DNA from: Branchipolynoe longqiensis
Taxonomy: Eukaryota; Annelida; Polychaeta; Phyllodocida; Polynoidae
DNA: 64,000 nucleotides
Direction: 5' to 3'
NCBI GenBank assembly: GCA_030323885.1
Contig: CM059189.1
Coordinates: forward strand, 47,623,015-47,687,014
Under the pieces are notes generated by a model. It was not told the origin of the DNA. It did no database searches and saw nothing but the letters and a program-made list of their open reading frames with translations. Positions within the stretch are counted from its first letter, which is position 1, and the number at the start of each line of letters is the position of its first letter. The position numbers and the translations under genes were made by a program. Shown in pieces: positions 20,816-31,615 of this stretch.

Positions 20816-20885
20816 TTTAATAAAAATATGTTGATGATCATTTCTACTAATCTATTTCTACAACTATTTTCTTATTCATAGCACT

Positions 20886-21222
20886 TTGTTTGCTGTTGTT
20901 TTACACCTAGCAACATCTAAGGTCATATCAGGACCGGTACCGACTTGTGACAGTGCGCACTCATGGTAACTTTATAGTGCTGCCCCACTGGGAGACAAGG
21001 CCACAAGCACCATGACCTGATATCCCACTCAGTCACATTATCCTGACACTGAGCCAATCAGTCCTTGCCCTATCCTAATAATGCCGGGCGCCTGGATAGG
21101 AAGTGACAAGTATAAATTTTTAAGTCATCGGTTTCGACTCGACCAGGGTTCGAACCCACGATCCCATGGTCTACCAAAACGGGAGACGGACGCTCTACCT
21201 CATTCAGCCATCCCGTCTGGTT
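20886..21222 (-). mobile_element. SINE-A, full length
   Basis: Tail tttgctgttgttttacacc, intact body, gggttcgaacccacg B box, head ending cattcagccatcccgtctgg. Confidence 0.92.
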
Positions 21223-21467
21223 CATAGCACTTTGAGTTATGGCGACCTTGCAACATTGCGTGTGAACTTGGTTGTCACTTTGTTAGTAACGGGGGGTCCT
21301 TTCTCCCTGGAGCATGCGCATTATGTGACCAGCGGTCATCGCTGGTTCCCCGGGTGTGTGTTTTATGGACATGTAATAAGGCCGCCCTGTCAGCACGTCT
21401 CGGCACTGTCTTACAAACTGTTCACACACAAAACTGCTCCAATTCTCAATTGTCATCATTTGTTTTC

Positions 21468-21716
21468 ACCGGGTGCAGTGGCCGAATCGGTAGAACGCGG
21501 ACACTTCCTAGGTTGGTGATTGGCATTAATAGGATAGGGCAAGGACTGGTTAGCTCAGTGTCAGGATAATGTGACTGAGTGGGATTATGGGTCATGGTGG
21601 CCTGATTTTCGAGTGGGGAAGCACTATAAAGTCACCATGAGTGTGCACTGTCACAAGTCGGTACCCATCCTGATATCACCTTATATGTTGACAGGACCTA
21701 AAGCTCCAACAACCAA
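21468..21716 (+). mobile_element. SINE-A with deletion after the A box
   Basis: gggtgcagtggccgaatcgg, tagaacgcgga then a direct jump to cttcctaggttgg, so the B box is deleted; body and caacaaccaac tail present. Confidence 0.88.
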
Positions 21717-21865
21717 CGAACCAATCATTTGTTTTCTGCTTTTTACCAGGCACTCTATAGATTTATGTGCATGGTGAAATAAAAAAAACATGTTTGTTGT
21801 TGTCGTTGTTGTTGTTATTGAATGGCATTAGTTATATACTAATATAGTGGTGCAACCCTAGATCA

Positions 21866-22387
21866 CTAAGGCCCTGTCACGCCTCACCGGATTGGGGAAA
21901 ACGGACGAGAACCGGACACTGTCTGGTTGTGTATGGCCATGTTCGGGTACCATCCGGTAACCATCCGGCAGTGTCCGGTGGTGTGCAGCGGTGTCTGGTG
22001 CAAGTTTTGAACATGCACAAAACTTCTACCGGACACCACCGGACTGAGGTGTCCGGTTGGTGTCCGGTTTGTCCGGTTCATGTCCGGTACCCATCCGGTA
22101 CCCATCCATACATGTCCGGTACCCATGCGTTGGTGTCCAGTTTGTCTGTTTTGTCCGGTACATGTCCGGTACCCATCCATTACGTGTCCAGTTCTCGTCC
22201 GGTTCTTGTCCGGTACATGTATGGTACATGTACGGTACTTATCCGGTTCTCCGGCGGCAATTAACCCAATTTTATACTCCATTTTGATACATTTCGATAG
22301 ATTTCTTCACCGGACAACACCGGACTAGAAATTTTTTTGTCCGGTGGTCTCCGGTGCTCAGTCCGGTGAGGTGTGACAATGACTTAA
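21866..22387. mobile_element. Word element B (word TCCGGT/ACCGGA)
   Basis: Inverted ends: left taaGGCCCTGTCACGCCTCACCGG; right end read inward TTAAGTCATTGTCACACC, then TCACCGG. The 520-bp interior is dominated by TCCGGT, GTCCGGTACC and ACCGGACA, reading TCCGG through the middle. A 30-bp inner segment (caagttttgaacatg, ttctaccgg) is shared with element C at about 39150. No functional ORF; the short Val/Tyr/Arg-rich frames translate the word. Confidence 0.8.
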
Positions 22388-22756
22388 ACGATAAACTTTT
22401 ACGGGGCGGGTGGGCAGGTAAAATTGTGCAACTGAACATTTGTTAACCACAAAGAATGCGCCGATCAGCATTGAAGGATGGACAGGGCACGGGGTGCCAC
22501 GGCAACCGCCGCCCTCCCTCTGTCCACGCCACCTCCCCACTAGGTGTCGCCACTGCAACATGCTACAGGATCAGCAGGGGGCAGATCGGTGCTGATAGCA
22601 CACGCAGCAGTGACTGACCATGGTGTCAGTGCGCATGTCCAGTCCAGCTTCACGGTGACCACTTCGGTACTTGAAGAGAGACCTTTTGTTGGAGGTTGAA
22701 CTTGTAACTTCGACTTGTAATGTGGCGTTCAAGTTGTACTGTAAAGTTTAACCATT
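22388..22756. other. Single-copy, moderately GC-rich
   Basis: No transposon ends or coding frame recognised; contains ctaggtgtcgccactgcaac and ggtgaccact half-sites. Confidence 0.4.
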
Positions 22757-23403
22757 ATGTTACAGCTGCATAGACCGATGAAAACATCACATTTTCAAAA
22801 CCAAAACACTGTCACGATATGTACCGACTTGTAACAGTGCACATTAATGATGAGTTTATAGTGATGCCCCACTGGGAGGCCAGGCCACCAGCATCATGAC
22901 CTGATATTCCACCTAGTCACATTATCCTGACACTGAGTTAACCAGTCCTTGCCATATTCTATTAATATCGAGCGCCTGGCTAGGAAGCGATAAGTATCAA
23001 TTTGATAAATCATAAACTCCCGACCTTCCGCATACGAGGCTCGAGCTGTACCGATTAGACTACAACACCTGTTAAATCATATTGTCAAAACTTAAACAAT
23101 TATCTAGATTTTATTCTACATATCTAACTGAGATACTGTTGCACTTATTTAACATTTGTCGCTACACAGAAGGGAATACTCAGGCAATTTAAGAGAATAT
23201 GTTACTGCTGAAGCCGGGGGTGTCAGAGTTTTGGTGTACTTGCCAAAATTAATTTGGCATCTTTGCACTTCAAATATCTCAAAAGTTAGCCATTTAAAAT
23301 CAAAGTTACTTCAACCTAATTTAAGGTAGATTATAACAATCACCCTAATATATTTATCTCCGAAAAATGGCGGAACTCGAAACCATCGGACTATGCAACT
23401 TTA
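22757..23403 (-). mobile_element. MITE-1 interrupted by a SINE-A
   Basis: Left piece AGCTGCATAGACCGATGA...caaaacact to 22805, then SINE-A, then the MITE-1 interior from about 23070 to the right end ATCGGACTATGCAACTT. The SINE is therefore the younger insertion. Confidence 0.88.
22806..23070 (-). mobile_element. SINE-A inside MITE-1, tail-truncated
   Basis: tcacgatatgtaccgacttg through ctcgagctgtaccgattagac; head changed at the A box. Lacks the final 3' tail. Confidence 0.85.
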
Positions 23404-23461
23404 CTAATGTCGCTTCTCTAGCGAGCCCCTTTCTACGTGGGACAACACATGAACAAAAATG

Positions 23462-23742
23462 ACCAGACGGTATGGCAGAATCAGTTGAGCGTCCGTCTCT
23501 CATTTTGGTAGATGGTTCGAACCCTGGTCGAATCAAACGCACAACTTAAAAGTTGATACTTATCGCTTCCTAGCCAGGAGCTTGGCTTTATTATCATAGG
23601 GCAAGGACTGGTTGGCTCAGTGTCAGGATAATATGACTGGGTGGAATATCAGGTCATGATGCTGGTGCTCCGGTCTCCCAGTGGGGCAGCAGTATAAAGT
23701 TGTCATGAGTGCGCACTGTCACAAGTCCCTACCCATCCTAAT
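23462..23742 (+). mobile_element. SINE-A
   Basis: Head cagacggtatggcagaatcagttgagcgtc, B box ggttcgaaccctggtcg, body to caagtccctacccatcctaat. Confidence 0.88.
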
Positions 23743-23990
23743 ACCAATTTCATAGTGCTGTCCCACTGGGAAATCAGGTCACTGGCACCATGACCCGATA
23801 TTCCACTCAGTCACATTATCCTGACACGGAGCTAACCAGTCCTTGCCATATCCTATTGATCTGAGCGCCAAATTAGGAAACGACAAGTATCAATTTCATA
23901 AGTCATTGGTTTGACTAGACCGGGCATCGAACTCCCGACCTCCCGCACGGGAGGTCTGCGCTTTATCGATTCGGTTAGCGCGTCCGGTAA
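23742..23990 (-). mobile_element. SINE-A, joined tail-to-tail with previous copy
   Basis: From tttcatagtgctgtcccactgg to head ctttatcgattcggttagcgcg. It meets the 23462 copy head-out, forming a long inverted pair. Confidence 0.85.
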
Positions 23991-24033
23991 ATGTATGGCA
24001 CAGAAGAAGTCAACGAGGAGTAATACAGTAAGA

Positions 24034-24352
24034 GTTGTGGCCGAATGGGTAGAGCGCAGGCCACGCGTGCAGAAGATCGGGAGTTCGGTTCCCAGTTGAG
24101 TCAAACCAATGACTTACAAAATTGATACTTGTCGCTTCCTAGCCTGGCATTCAGGATTATAATAGGATAGGGCAAGGACTCATTAGCTCAGTGTCAGGAT
24201 AATGTGACTGAGTGGGATATCGGGTCATGGTGCTGGTGGTGTGATTTCCCAGTGGGGCAGCACTGCCATGGGTGCACACTGTCACAAGTCGGTACCCATC
24301 CTGATATGACCTTAGATGTTGCCAGGAAGTAAACCTCCAACAACCAACCAGA
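24034..24352 (+). mobile_element. SINE-A, full length
   Basis: gttgtggccgaatgggtagagcgcagg, B box ggttcccagttgagtc, full body, tail ctccaacaaccaacc. Confidence 0.9.
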
Positions 24353-24751
24353 CGAATTACTGGGTAGCCTGTACCAATCGCTATCAATCACAATAGAATT
24401 CAGTCGTTCACGCGAAATGATTACGCTGACTTAACTGCGGTAAAAAAAACGTCATTTAGACACAGTAATTTGAAATAATTCTTCCAAATAAAGGTACACC
24501 TGTCTAGGTCCCCGTTTTTTATTTGTGTTTTCTTCTTCTCTGCTTTCCGCTCCTTAGATACCTTTTTCAGATACCTGAAATTATATCAGCTAATCACAGA
24601 ATGGAATCGGAAATATTTAAATGATTTCTGATTGTCCACTTTAGCAATAGTTCCTCTAACCGCCCCCCCCCCTCCCCACCATTTATCCCCCCCCCCTCCA
24701 CCACGCCCCATCCCTTTGAATCTGACTGCAAGAAGAAAAAGGGGGGAAAAA
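24353..24751. other. Single-copy AT-rich stretch with C-runs
   Basis: Two poly-C runs (24662, 24688) and an A/G-rich patch. Nothing gene-like seen. Confidence 0.4.
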
Positions 24752-25361
24752 GGGGGGAGTCTCCCATTTTGGTAGATTGTGGTTCGAACCCTGGTCGAGT
24801 CAAACCAATGACTTAAAAATGTATACTTGGCGCTTCCTAGCCAGGCGCTTGGCATTATTAGGATAGGGCATGGACTGGTTGGCTCAGTGTTAGGATAATG
24901 TGACTGAGTGGGATAGCACTATCAGGTCATGGTGGTGGCGGTCTGGTCTCCCAGTGGGGCAGCACTATAAATTCGCCGGTCATCCGATCGATCCTGCTCA
25001 GTGGACCCATTTGCAGCTGGGGCTATTTTTCGTTCCAACCAGTGGTCCAGAACTGCTTTATCAAAGGCTGTGGTATGTGATGTCCTGTCTGTAGGAAAGT
25101 GCATATACTGCATATACTGCATGCTGCTTATCGGAAAGAGTAGCCTATGTGGCGCTAGCGGGTTTCCTCCAAAGAAATATGTCAGAATGACCATATGTTT
25201 GACGTCCAATAGCCGATGATGAAAATCAATGCGCTCTAGAGGCGTCATTAAACAAAACAAACTTTTTTTTTTTATAAAGTCGCCATGCGTGCGCACTGTC
25301 ACTCGTTGGTACCCGTCCTGATATGAACATAGATGTTGCCAGGACGTGAAACTCCAATAAT
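24752..25361 (+). mobile_element. SINE-A split by another SINE
   Basis: Head gagtctcccattttggtagattg...ggttcgaaccc, body to tataaattcgcc (24977), 295 bp of foreign SINE, then tataaagtcgccatgcg...gccaggacgtgaaactcc to 25361. Confidence 0.9.
24978..25272 (+). mobile_element. Mollusc/lophotrochozoan-type SINE with 12-bp TSD
   Basis: Flanked by TATAAATTCGCC (24966-24977) and TATAAAGTCGCC (25273-25284). Landmarks: gatcgatcct..tcagtggaccc, ggctatttttcgttccaacc, aaggctgtggtatgtg, cctgtctgtaggaaagtgca, agcgggtttcctcc, atatgtttgacgtccaatag, ccgatgatgaaaatcaatg, cattaaacaaaacaaact, then a T-run. I recall this body as a very abundant SINE of molluscs and relatives. That recollection cannot be checked here and is the main basis for the taxonomic guess. 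Confidence 0.8.
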
Positions 25362-25660
25362 GCTCCCACATACCACACCGCACATCACAAGTACGTACAT
25401 TACCCCTTCCCCATAAAGGATATACACATGAATATCTTAAATATTGAAACTGACTGCAAGACAAAAAAAACAAAAAAAACAAATGCCATTCCTAAAGACC
25501 ACATAAGGTTATTATATCATATGCTATATATGGATGTTATTACGCGTTACCTACTACTTATCTGTTCTTCCTTCTCCAGATTGAATATCAGTTATGGCGG
25601 CAGCCAATGGCCATCCAGGGATGTTAAACGGGACGCCATGACTGTTGGTAACCTAGCACC
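25362..25660. other. Single-copy AT-rich sequence
   Basis: No repeat ends; a short frame over 25428-25787 has no recognised domain and runs into poly-G. Confidence 0.4.
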
Positions 25661-25792
25661 TGAGGAGTGGGGGGGGGGCGGGGAGGAGGGGGAGCGGGTA
25701 TGGGGGAGGGGGGGGGGACGCGTCACTTTGATGGCCGCCGCTATTGTTATCGGCCACAAGCCTCGTTCTGATCAAAGCGCAGATTGACATAC

Positions 25793-25810
25793 ACCAGGTG
25801 GCGCCTCCAG
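25793..25810 (+). promoter_or_regulatory. CTCF-like motif, forward
   Basis: ACCAGGTGGCGCCTCCAG differs at one core base from the conserved CTCF core CCAGGGGGCGC. Motif evidence only. Confidence 0.3.
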
Positions 25811-26125
25811 CGGACACGGCGCCATCTTGAAATGCCATTGTAACCGCTCACAATGTCCATGTAACTCTGTGGTCACCGCTGGTAAGTGGTGGTCAGCGGT
25901 GGTCAGGGGAGAGGGCGGGGTGGTGGAGGGGGGAGGGGGAGGAGTAAGGGTGGGAGGGTAGTGGCCAAAGCTTTGATGGTGGCTGACAGGTTGTCAAGGT
26001 CAGATCCTGCAGTCAAGGTCATCTTAGATGATCGGACGCGGGCCGGGAGGTTGGCGCCCGCTGGGGTCACGCAGGTGACGGCCAGAACCCTGACCCGACC
26101 CGGGGTCATCTTCGCCATGAGCCGT

Positions 26126-26142
26126 GGCGCCCCCTGGTGACA
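26126..26142 (-). promoter_or_regulatory. CTCF-like motif, reverse
   Basis: GGCGCCCCCTGGTGACA is the reverse complement of an intact CTCF core (CACCAGGGGGCGCC). It lies 330 bp from, and convergent with, the weaker forward site at 25793. Confidence 0.4.
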
Positions 26143-26337
26143 GAGATATGCACTGTTGGCGGGAGGGAGGGAGGGAGGGAGTGGGGGGGGGGGGAGGGAG
26201 TGTGGACGGCGCCATATATTTCTTAATCTTATAGGAACACCACACATGCACATAATAGCGCGATAAACACATACAAACACCATAACTCCCCCCCCCCCAA
26301 CACACACACCCCAAAACTTGCATTCAATTTGGCTTAA

Positions 26338-26745
26338 ACTTAAAGTTGCATAGTCTGATGGTTTTGAGTTTCTGTCATTCTTTTCTGAAATAAATATATC
26401 AAATTCTTCGTTATAACCCAAGAATTGATTCCAGCATTTTGTTTTCACTTCAAACATCTTCAAAGTTAGCCCTGTAAACTAAATACAATTAGGTAAAATC
26501 AGGCTAAATAAAAGTAAATAATAAACGACCATCCTAATATATTTAAAGCTGCATAGTCCGATTGCTTTCGGTTGCTGCCATTTTCTATGATCAATACATT
26601 TTATTGATAATTTTAATCTACTTTACTTTAGTTTGAAGCAACTTTTATTTTATGTGATAACTTTTGACTTATTTAAAGTGAAAACATGCCAAATTAATTT
26701 TGACAAGCATATAAAAACTACGACGCCATAGGCTTCACCAGTAAA
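26338..26745 (+). mobile_element. Two MITE-1 partial copies in tandem
   Basis: TTAAAGTTGCATAGTCTGATGG starts a diverged copy to about 26545; TTAAAGCTGCATAGTCCGATTG starts the second, which fades after cataggcttcaccagtaa. Confidence 0.8.
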
Positions 26746-26889
26746 CCTGTCTGATGTAAGTCCCCACTGCAATCTCAGACCTCCGATCCCATCATTAGGC
26801 CACACAATACGGAACACTTGTGATGGGATTAAAAATGGCCAGGTTTCTCGCATTTGGTATTGGTGATTGGATCCACTGATTTGCATATT

Positions 26890-27298
26890 TACAATATAAT
26901 ATATATATGTGTATTGGAGATATGTTAGATCTTTTTAAAAAGGAAAGAGAGAAAGCAAAGGAAGAAAGAAGTGCTTAAAGACAATTCTAGAATCATCTCG
27001 TACATTTATTGATGCGTGCTCACCAAGTGCATAATACATATGTTGAACTGAAATTGTATGCAGTTACTATTATAACAAATAGTCAATTTATATTATGCTT
27101 CTATTATCGAACAGGTTTTTCATGTGGTTATTATTGCAACTGATATTGTGATTTATGTACCAACAAATTGTAATGAACGGGTGGAAGACCAGTGCTCTGG
27201 CGCTGACAAAATACATTATTCGCTGAATAAACTACATTTAGTAAAAAAAAAAAAAACTTCTATTAAATTGGCCCCTTCTATGCAACAACACATTTTTG
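26890..27298. other. AT-rich sequence with a dispersed-repeat segment
   Basis: 27180-27250 (gtggaagaccagtgctctgg...gaataaac) resembles 11268-11345 and ends in an A-run, as a retroposed 3' end would. The rest is unrecognised. Confidence 0.45.
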
Positions 27299-27654
27299 AA
27301 GTTGCATAGTCCAATAGTTTTGAGTTTCTGTCATTTTCTGAGATAAACATATGAGGTGGATCATTATAATCTATCTTACACTAGTTTGATGGTAACTTCT
27401 TTTTAAAAGGCCCAACTTTTGAGATATTTGAACAGAAAATATGCTACATTAATTTGGGCAAGCATGCCAAAACTCTGACACCATAGGTTTCTGCAACAAC
27501 ATGTTCTATTTGATTGCCTCAGGGTTCCATTCTATGTGGTGACAAATGGTTAATAAGCACACCAGTATATTATAACTTAGATATGTCGGATCAAATTGAG
27601 ATAATTTTCTCGGTTTTGAAAATTTTATGTTTTCATCAGACTATGCAGCTTTAA
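27299..27654 (+). mobile_element. MITE-1, complete
   Basis: TTGA (mutated TTAA) at the left, TTAA 27651-27654 at the right; ends AGTTGCATAGTCCAATAG and CATCAGACTATGCAGCT. Confidence 0.88.
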
Positions 27655-28047
27655 TATGCACATCAATGTCTAAGTTTGTATGAGATCAAATCTAGCTAAA
27701 GCCTGGTACACACCTCCCATATACGATTCACGTGCTAAAACTGACTGCCTGACGGGACGCATCACAACCCGACCCGTCCCGTTTCCCGACTAAAACTGCC
27801 CGATTAATTTTTCGAATCTATAAAACCCGGTACACACCTCCCGTATAAAACCTAAAACTGAGTTCTAAGTCGTGAATCGGAAGGCTCTGGTGTGATAGGG
27901 GGTCACACACCTAAAGACCGAAACCGACTAAAACTCAAACTTAGTCGTGAAACGGGCAGTTTTAGGTTTTATACGGGAGGTGTTTACCGGGCATAAGTAT
28001 CTTGTTTTTGAAAATTTGATGCTTTCATCGGACTAGGCAGCTTTAAC
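27655..28047 (+). mobile_element. MITE-1 right part, split by word element E
   Basis: tgcacatcaatgtctaagtt...aaatctag before the insert, and gtatcttgtttttgaaaatt...cggactaggcagctttaa after it. Confidence 0.82.
27697..27996. mobile_element. Word element E (word CTAAAACT/CGAATC), TAA TSD
   Basis: TAA at 27697-27699 and 27994-27996. Inverted ends: left AGCCTGGTACACACCTCCC, then ATATACG; right, read inward, TGCCCGGTAAACACCTCCCG, then TATAA. The interior repeats ctaaaact(g/c), cccgac and cgtgaatcgg in both senses and holds a second internal copy of the end (cggtacacacctcccgtata at 27830). Insertion into MITE-1 fixes the boundaries. It shares end sequence and tttttcgaatc with element F at 60350. 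Confidence 0.82.
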
Positions 28048-28627
28048 TACAAAAATAATATGGCAACGACTAAAAAAAACCATCAGATGATTCAAATGTT
28101 AACTGTTTATATATTTCATGGCACTTTTCATAAAAACACAATTAAGCCCAATGTTGCCAAGTCCCCCACCCCACCCCCACCCCCAACTCACACTCTTCCA
28201 GTTTAATTCCAGTCTACTGCTGGGGGGTCTCTATATTCGCCTCCACCCTCCCACCCACCCTCCCACCCACCCACCCATCCACGCAGGCAGTGATTCATCA
28301 TGCTCATATGTATTCGCCTGATGGGGGAAGTCGTATGCACACAGATCAAACTAATCGGATAATCTGCCTATCATGCTTTTGATGGATTAGACCCATTCTG
28401 CTGGGCGTCTGATGTCTTTGTTGTGTCCTACAGTGTCCTCCTGATAAAGACCACCGCCCTTTGGTATCTGAGCCGAGAGAAGTAAAATGAACTCCCCTGA
28501 CAAAGCTGCGGGTCCTGAATAATATGGCTACTTTACGCGCACAATTAGAGTTATTTTCTTCTGAAACGCGCCGACTATTTTAATATGTACTCCATTAGTT
28601 TAATTGGAATGTCATTGCAGCTATAAT
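28048..28627. other. Single-copy sequence with CCCACC repeats
   Basis: (CCCACCC)n at 28165-28180 and 28240-28285; otherwise no recognised feature. A short Pro/His frame is not credible. Confidence 0.4.
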
Positions 28628-28850
28628 AACCTGGGAGTGGGTTACAACCGCGATTCCCTTGTATAAGGACCGAATACATTTAGTGATACTGGAGTGAATT
28701 ATAATCGTTATTCTGTGGTAAGGACTGAATACATTTTGTGATACTGGAGTGAATTAGAATTGTTATTTTCTAGTGTAGTGGTCTGCACTGACCTCTCAGG
28801 CAATGAGCCGCATATACAGGTAGGCGTGGGTTGCGTGTTGATATCGGGGA

Positions 28851-28923
28851 GCCTAGGTGGTGTAATGGTTGGCACACTGGCCCGGAATGCGGGGGGATGT
28901 GGGTTCGGGTCCTGCTCTAGGCG
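28851..28923 (+). other. tRNA-like head, copy 1
   Basis: GCCTAGGTGGTGTAATGGTT A-box region and GGTTCGGGTCC B box. The D-arm wording matches tRNA-Gln. The anticodon arm is poorly paired and the loop reads CCGGAAT, so it is not a functional tRNA. Confidence 0.6.
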
Positions 28924-29169
28924 CAGTATTTCCCATTTTCATCACCCCCACAACACTGGTTGCTGTGACCTTGATCCTGTACAAGCTACGTGCTGTATAG
29001 TTGTTGAACCTACCCTGTGTATGTATGTAAGTGCATTGCCTGTATGTATGTAATTGTAAGCATTAAAACACTTACAATTCCAGGGGGACGAGTGTAGTGG
29101 TCTGCACTGACTTCTCAGGCAAGGAGCCGCATAGACAGGTAGGCGTGGGTAGTGTGGTGATATCAGGGA

Positions 29170-29242
29170 GCCTAGGTGGTGTAATGGTTAGCACACTGGC
29201 CTGCAATGCAAAGAGATGTGGGTTCGAGTCCCGCTCTAGGCA
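29170..29242 (+). other. tRNA-like head, copy 2
   Basis: 73 nt. Acceptor arms GCCTAGG/TCTAGGC pair over 7 bp (one G-U); T stem GTGGG/CCCGC; TGGTGTAATGGTTAGCAC matches the eukaryotic tRNA-Gln D-arm. The anticodon stem is mismatched and the context is a repeat, so I call it a SINE head rather than a tRNA gene. Confidence 0.6.
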
Positions 29243-30710
29243 CAATATTTCCCATTTTCATTACCCCACGACACTAGTAAGGACTGAATATATTTAGTGA
29301 TACTTGAGTGAATTACAATCGTTATTCCCTGGTAAGGACCAAATACATTTAGTGATACTGGAATGAATTGCAATCATTATTCCCTGGTAAAGACCGAATA
29401 CATTTAGTGATACTGGAATGAATTACAATCATTATTCCCTGGTAAAGACCGAATACATTTTGTGATACTGGAGTGAATTAGAATCGTTATTCTCTAGTAA
29501 GGACTGAATACAGTTAGCGATTCTGGAGTGAATTACAATTGTTATTCCATGGTAAGGACTGAATACAGTTAGCGATACTGGAGTGAATTACAATTGTTAT
29601 TCCCTGGTAAGGACCAAATATATTTAGTGATACTGGAATGAATTACAATCATTATTCCCTGGTAAAGACCGAATACATTTAGTGATACTGGAATGAATTA
29701 CAATCATTATTCCCTGGTAAAGACCGAATACATTTAGTGATACTGGAATGAATTAGAATCATTATTCCCTGGTAAAGACCGAATACATTTAGTGATACTG
29801 GAATGAATTACAATCATTATTCCCTGGTAAAGACCGAATACATTTTGTGATACTGGAGTGAATTACAATCATTATTCCCTGGTAAAGACCGAATACATTT
29901 TGTGATACTGGAGTGAATTAGAATCGTTATTCTCTAGTAAGGACTGAATACAGTTAGCGATACTGGAGTGAATTACAATTGTTATTCCCTGGTAAGGACC
30001 AAATACATTTAGTTATACTGGAATGAATTACAATCATTATTCCCTGGTAAGGACCGAATACATTTCGTGATACTGGAGTGAATTACAATCGTTATTCTCT
30101 CATAATGACTGAATACATTTAGTGATATTGGAGTGAATTATAATCATTATTCTGTTGTAAGGACCGAAAATATTTTGTGAAACTGGAGTGAATTACAATC
30201 GTTATTCTCTCATAATGACTGAATACATTTAGTGATACTGGAGTGAATTATAATCATTATTCCCTGGTAAAGACCGAATACATATAGTAATACTGGAGTG
30301 AATTACAATCGTTATTTCCTGGTAAGGACCAAATACATTTAGTGACACTGGAATGAATTACAATCATTATTCCCTGGTAAAGACCGAATACATTTAGTGA
30401 TACTGGAGTGAATTATAATCATTATTCTGTTGTAAGGACCGAATACATTTAGTGATACTGGAGTGAATTACAGTCGTACTTCCCTGGTAAGGACCGAATA
30501 CATTTAGTGATACTGGAATTAATTACAATTGCTTTTCCAAGGTAAAGCCCGAATACATTTAGTGATACTGGAGTGAATTACAATCGTTATTCCTTGGTAA
30601 GGATCGAATACATTTAGTTACTAATATATATATATAGTACATTATTGCTGGCAATGACTGAATACATTTAGTGATACTGGAGTGAATTACAATCGTTATT
30701 CCCTGGTAAT

Positions 30711-31610
30711 ATATATATGTGATGTATAACAAATTATGCGAGTATAAAGATACGTAAGGGAATTATTATCATTATTGTTATACTCTGTAAGACCCAACAC
30801 TGTACCTCACCCCCACCAGATGTAGACCAGTGTCAGTCACGCCAGAGGATTTTTCTACATATCCTATATACATAACATATATTTAATTTTTTTCAGCAGT
30901 AATATTTTCAGCAGTACAGTGTGTGGCGGTTACAGTGTGCAGGGGTGGTGGCGCCACCATCGGAGCTGGGGGTGGGGAGGCTGGAGCCGTAGATGACTAG
31001 GACAGCCTCCATCAGTCCATGGAGCTGAGTGAGTGATGAGGGAAAGGAGGGATATTCTGGATTATTATACTTCTATAAGTCTTTTACAGCATATATATAT
31101 GTATATTTCATCTATCACAATCAACATTTATCTTACATTTTAACATTCAATATATAAATCGCTATCTTCCATTCTCCGCGTGTGGGGTCCTGTCAATAGC
31201 CCAGCAACTATCACTATCACCATCACCATCCCTTTACAGAGAGAGCCAGAAAAGCCTGTCGCAAATATCAAAGGGATTTGTTGACAGCAGGAGGCGGTCA
31301 CGGTGCTGTCCAAGTGTCCACTCCGGAGGCACCCCATGCCCCAGGTGGGCTGGTCCGGTGCCACCTTCACTCACCTGTGGTCAGTGCTGGTCAGTGTGGT
31401 CAGTGCGGTCACCATGGTTACCGGGGGCCCACCTGTCTGGGTAGGGTGACAGGGATGTCAGGGGCGGCCGGGCGGCTAGCTTTATACTGGTCGGTTTAGG
31501 TTTCTCACGGGCAGATTGGATAATGGTTAGAAGCTAGGGGAAGCTGGGGGAAGTTGGGGAAGCTGGGGGCGCTGGGGAAGGTGGGGGGGGGGGGGGCTGG
31601 CGAAGCTGGA
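30711..31610. other. Mostly single-copy sequence, GC-rich from 30930
   Basis: Contains gtggtcagtgctggtcagtgtggtcagtgcggtcacc (31378-31415), four GGTCA half-sites about 10 bp apart, and a ggagctggg.gtgggg patch. I see no convincing exon. Confidence 0.4.
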
Positions 31611-31615
31611 TATAC

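Larger units (their letters stand above)
25661..26215. other. GC-rich island with G-runs and AGGTCA/GGTCA half-sites
   Basis: GC-rich, CpG-containing and non-repetitive apart from (GGGA)n at 26160-26205. Contains caaggtcagatcc and tcaaggtcatctt (25996-26026) and two CTCF-like motifs listed separately. No coding frame I trust. It may be a regulatory or promoter-like island. Confidence 0.4.
28773..29275 (+). mobile_element. tRNA-Gln-like SINE, two tandem copies inside satellite
   Basis: Both copies start agtgtagtggtctgcactga, continue tctcaggcaa.gagccgcata and end with a tRNA-like head and a catttcca/ttaccccac segment. The first copy carries an extra 110 bp with tgtatgtatgtaa tails (28945-29090). 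The block is bounded by CTAG on both sides within satellite sequence. Confidence 0.75.
28628..30710. repeat. 55-bp satellite, about 28 units
   Basis: Consensus pieces: ccctggtaaggaccgaatac, atttagtgatactggagtga, attacaatcgttatt. Units vary (actgg(a/g)(a/g)tgaatta, catttTGtgatac) and higher-order pairs recur, such as repeated runs of 'aaagaccgaatacatttagt..tggaatgaattacaatcatt' around 29640-29830. Interrupted at 28773-29275 by a SINE pair and at 30620-30650 by TA repeats. Each unit ends GAATTA/CAATC with no coding frame. Confidence 0.92.

Noticed and set aside
22026..22328. Val/Tyr/Arg/Ser-rich ORFs in word element B
   Set aside because: They encode the TCCGGT word only and occur on both strands.
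25903..26463. 186-residue minus-strand ORF across the GC island
   Set aside because: Spans G-runs and a GGGA repeat and includes MITE-1 sequence; a composite of unrelated pieces.
29170..29242. Functional tRNA gene
   Set aside because: Acceptor and T stems pair, but the anticodon stem does not, and the unit is duplicated as part of a SINE.
28628..30710. CRISPR-like array
   Set aside because: The 55-bp units are contiguous and lack unique spacers; the genome is eukaryotic.
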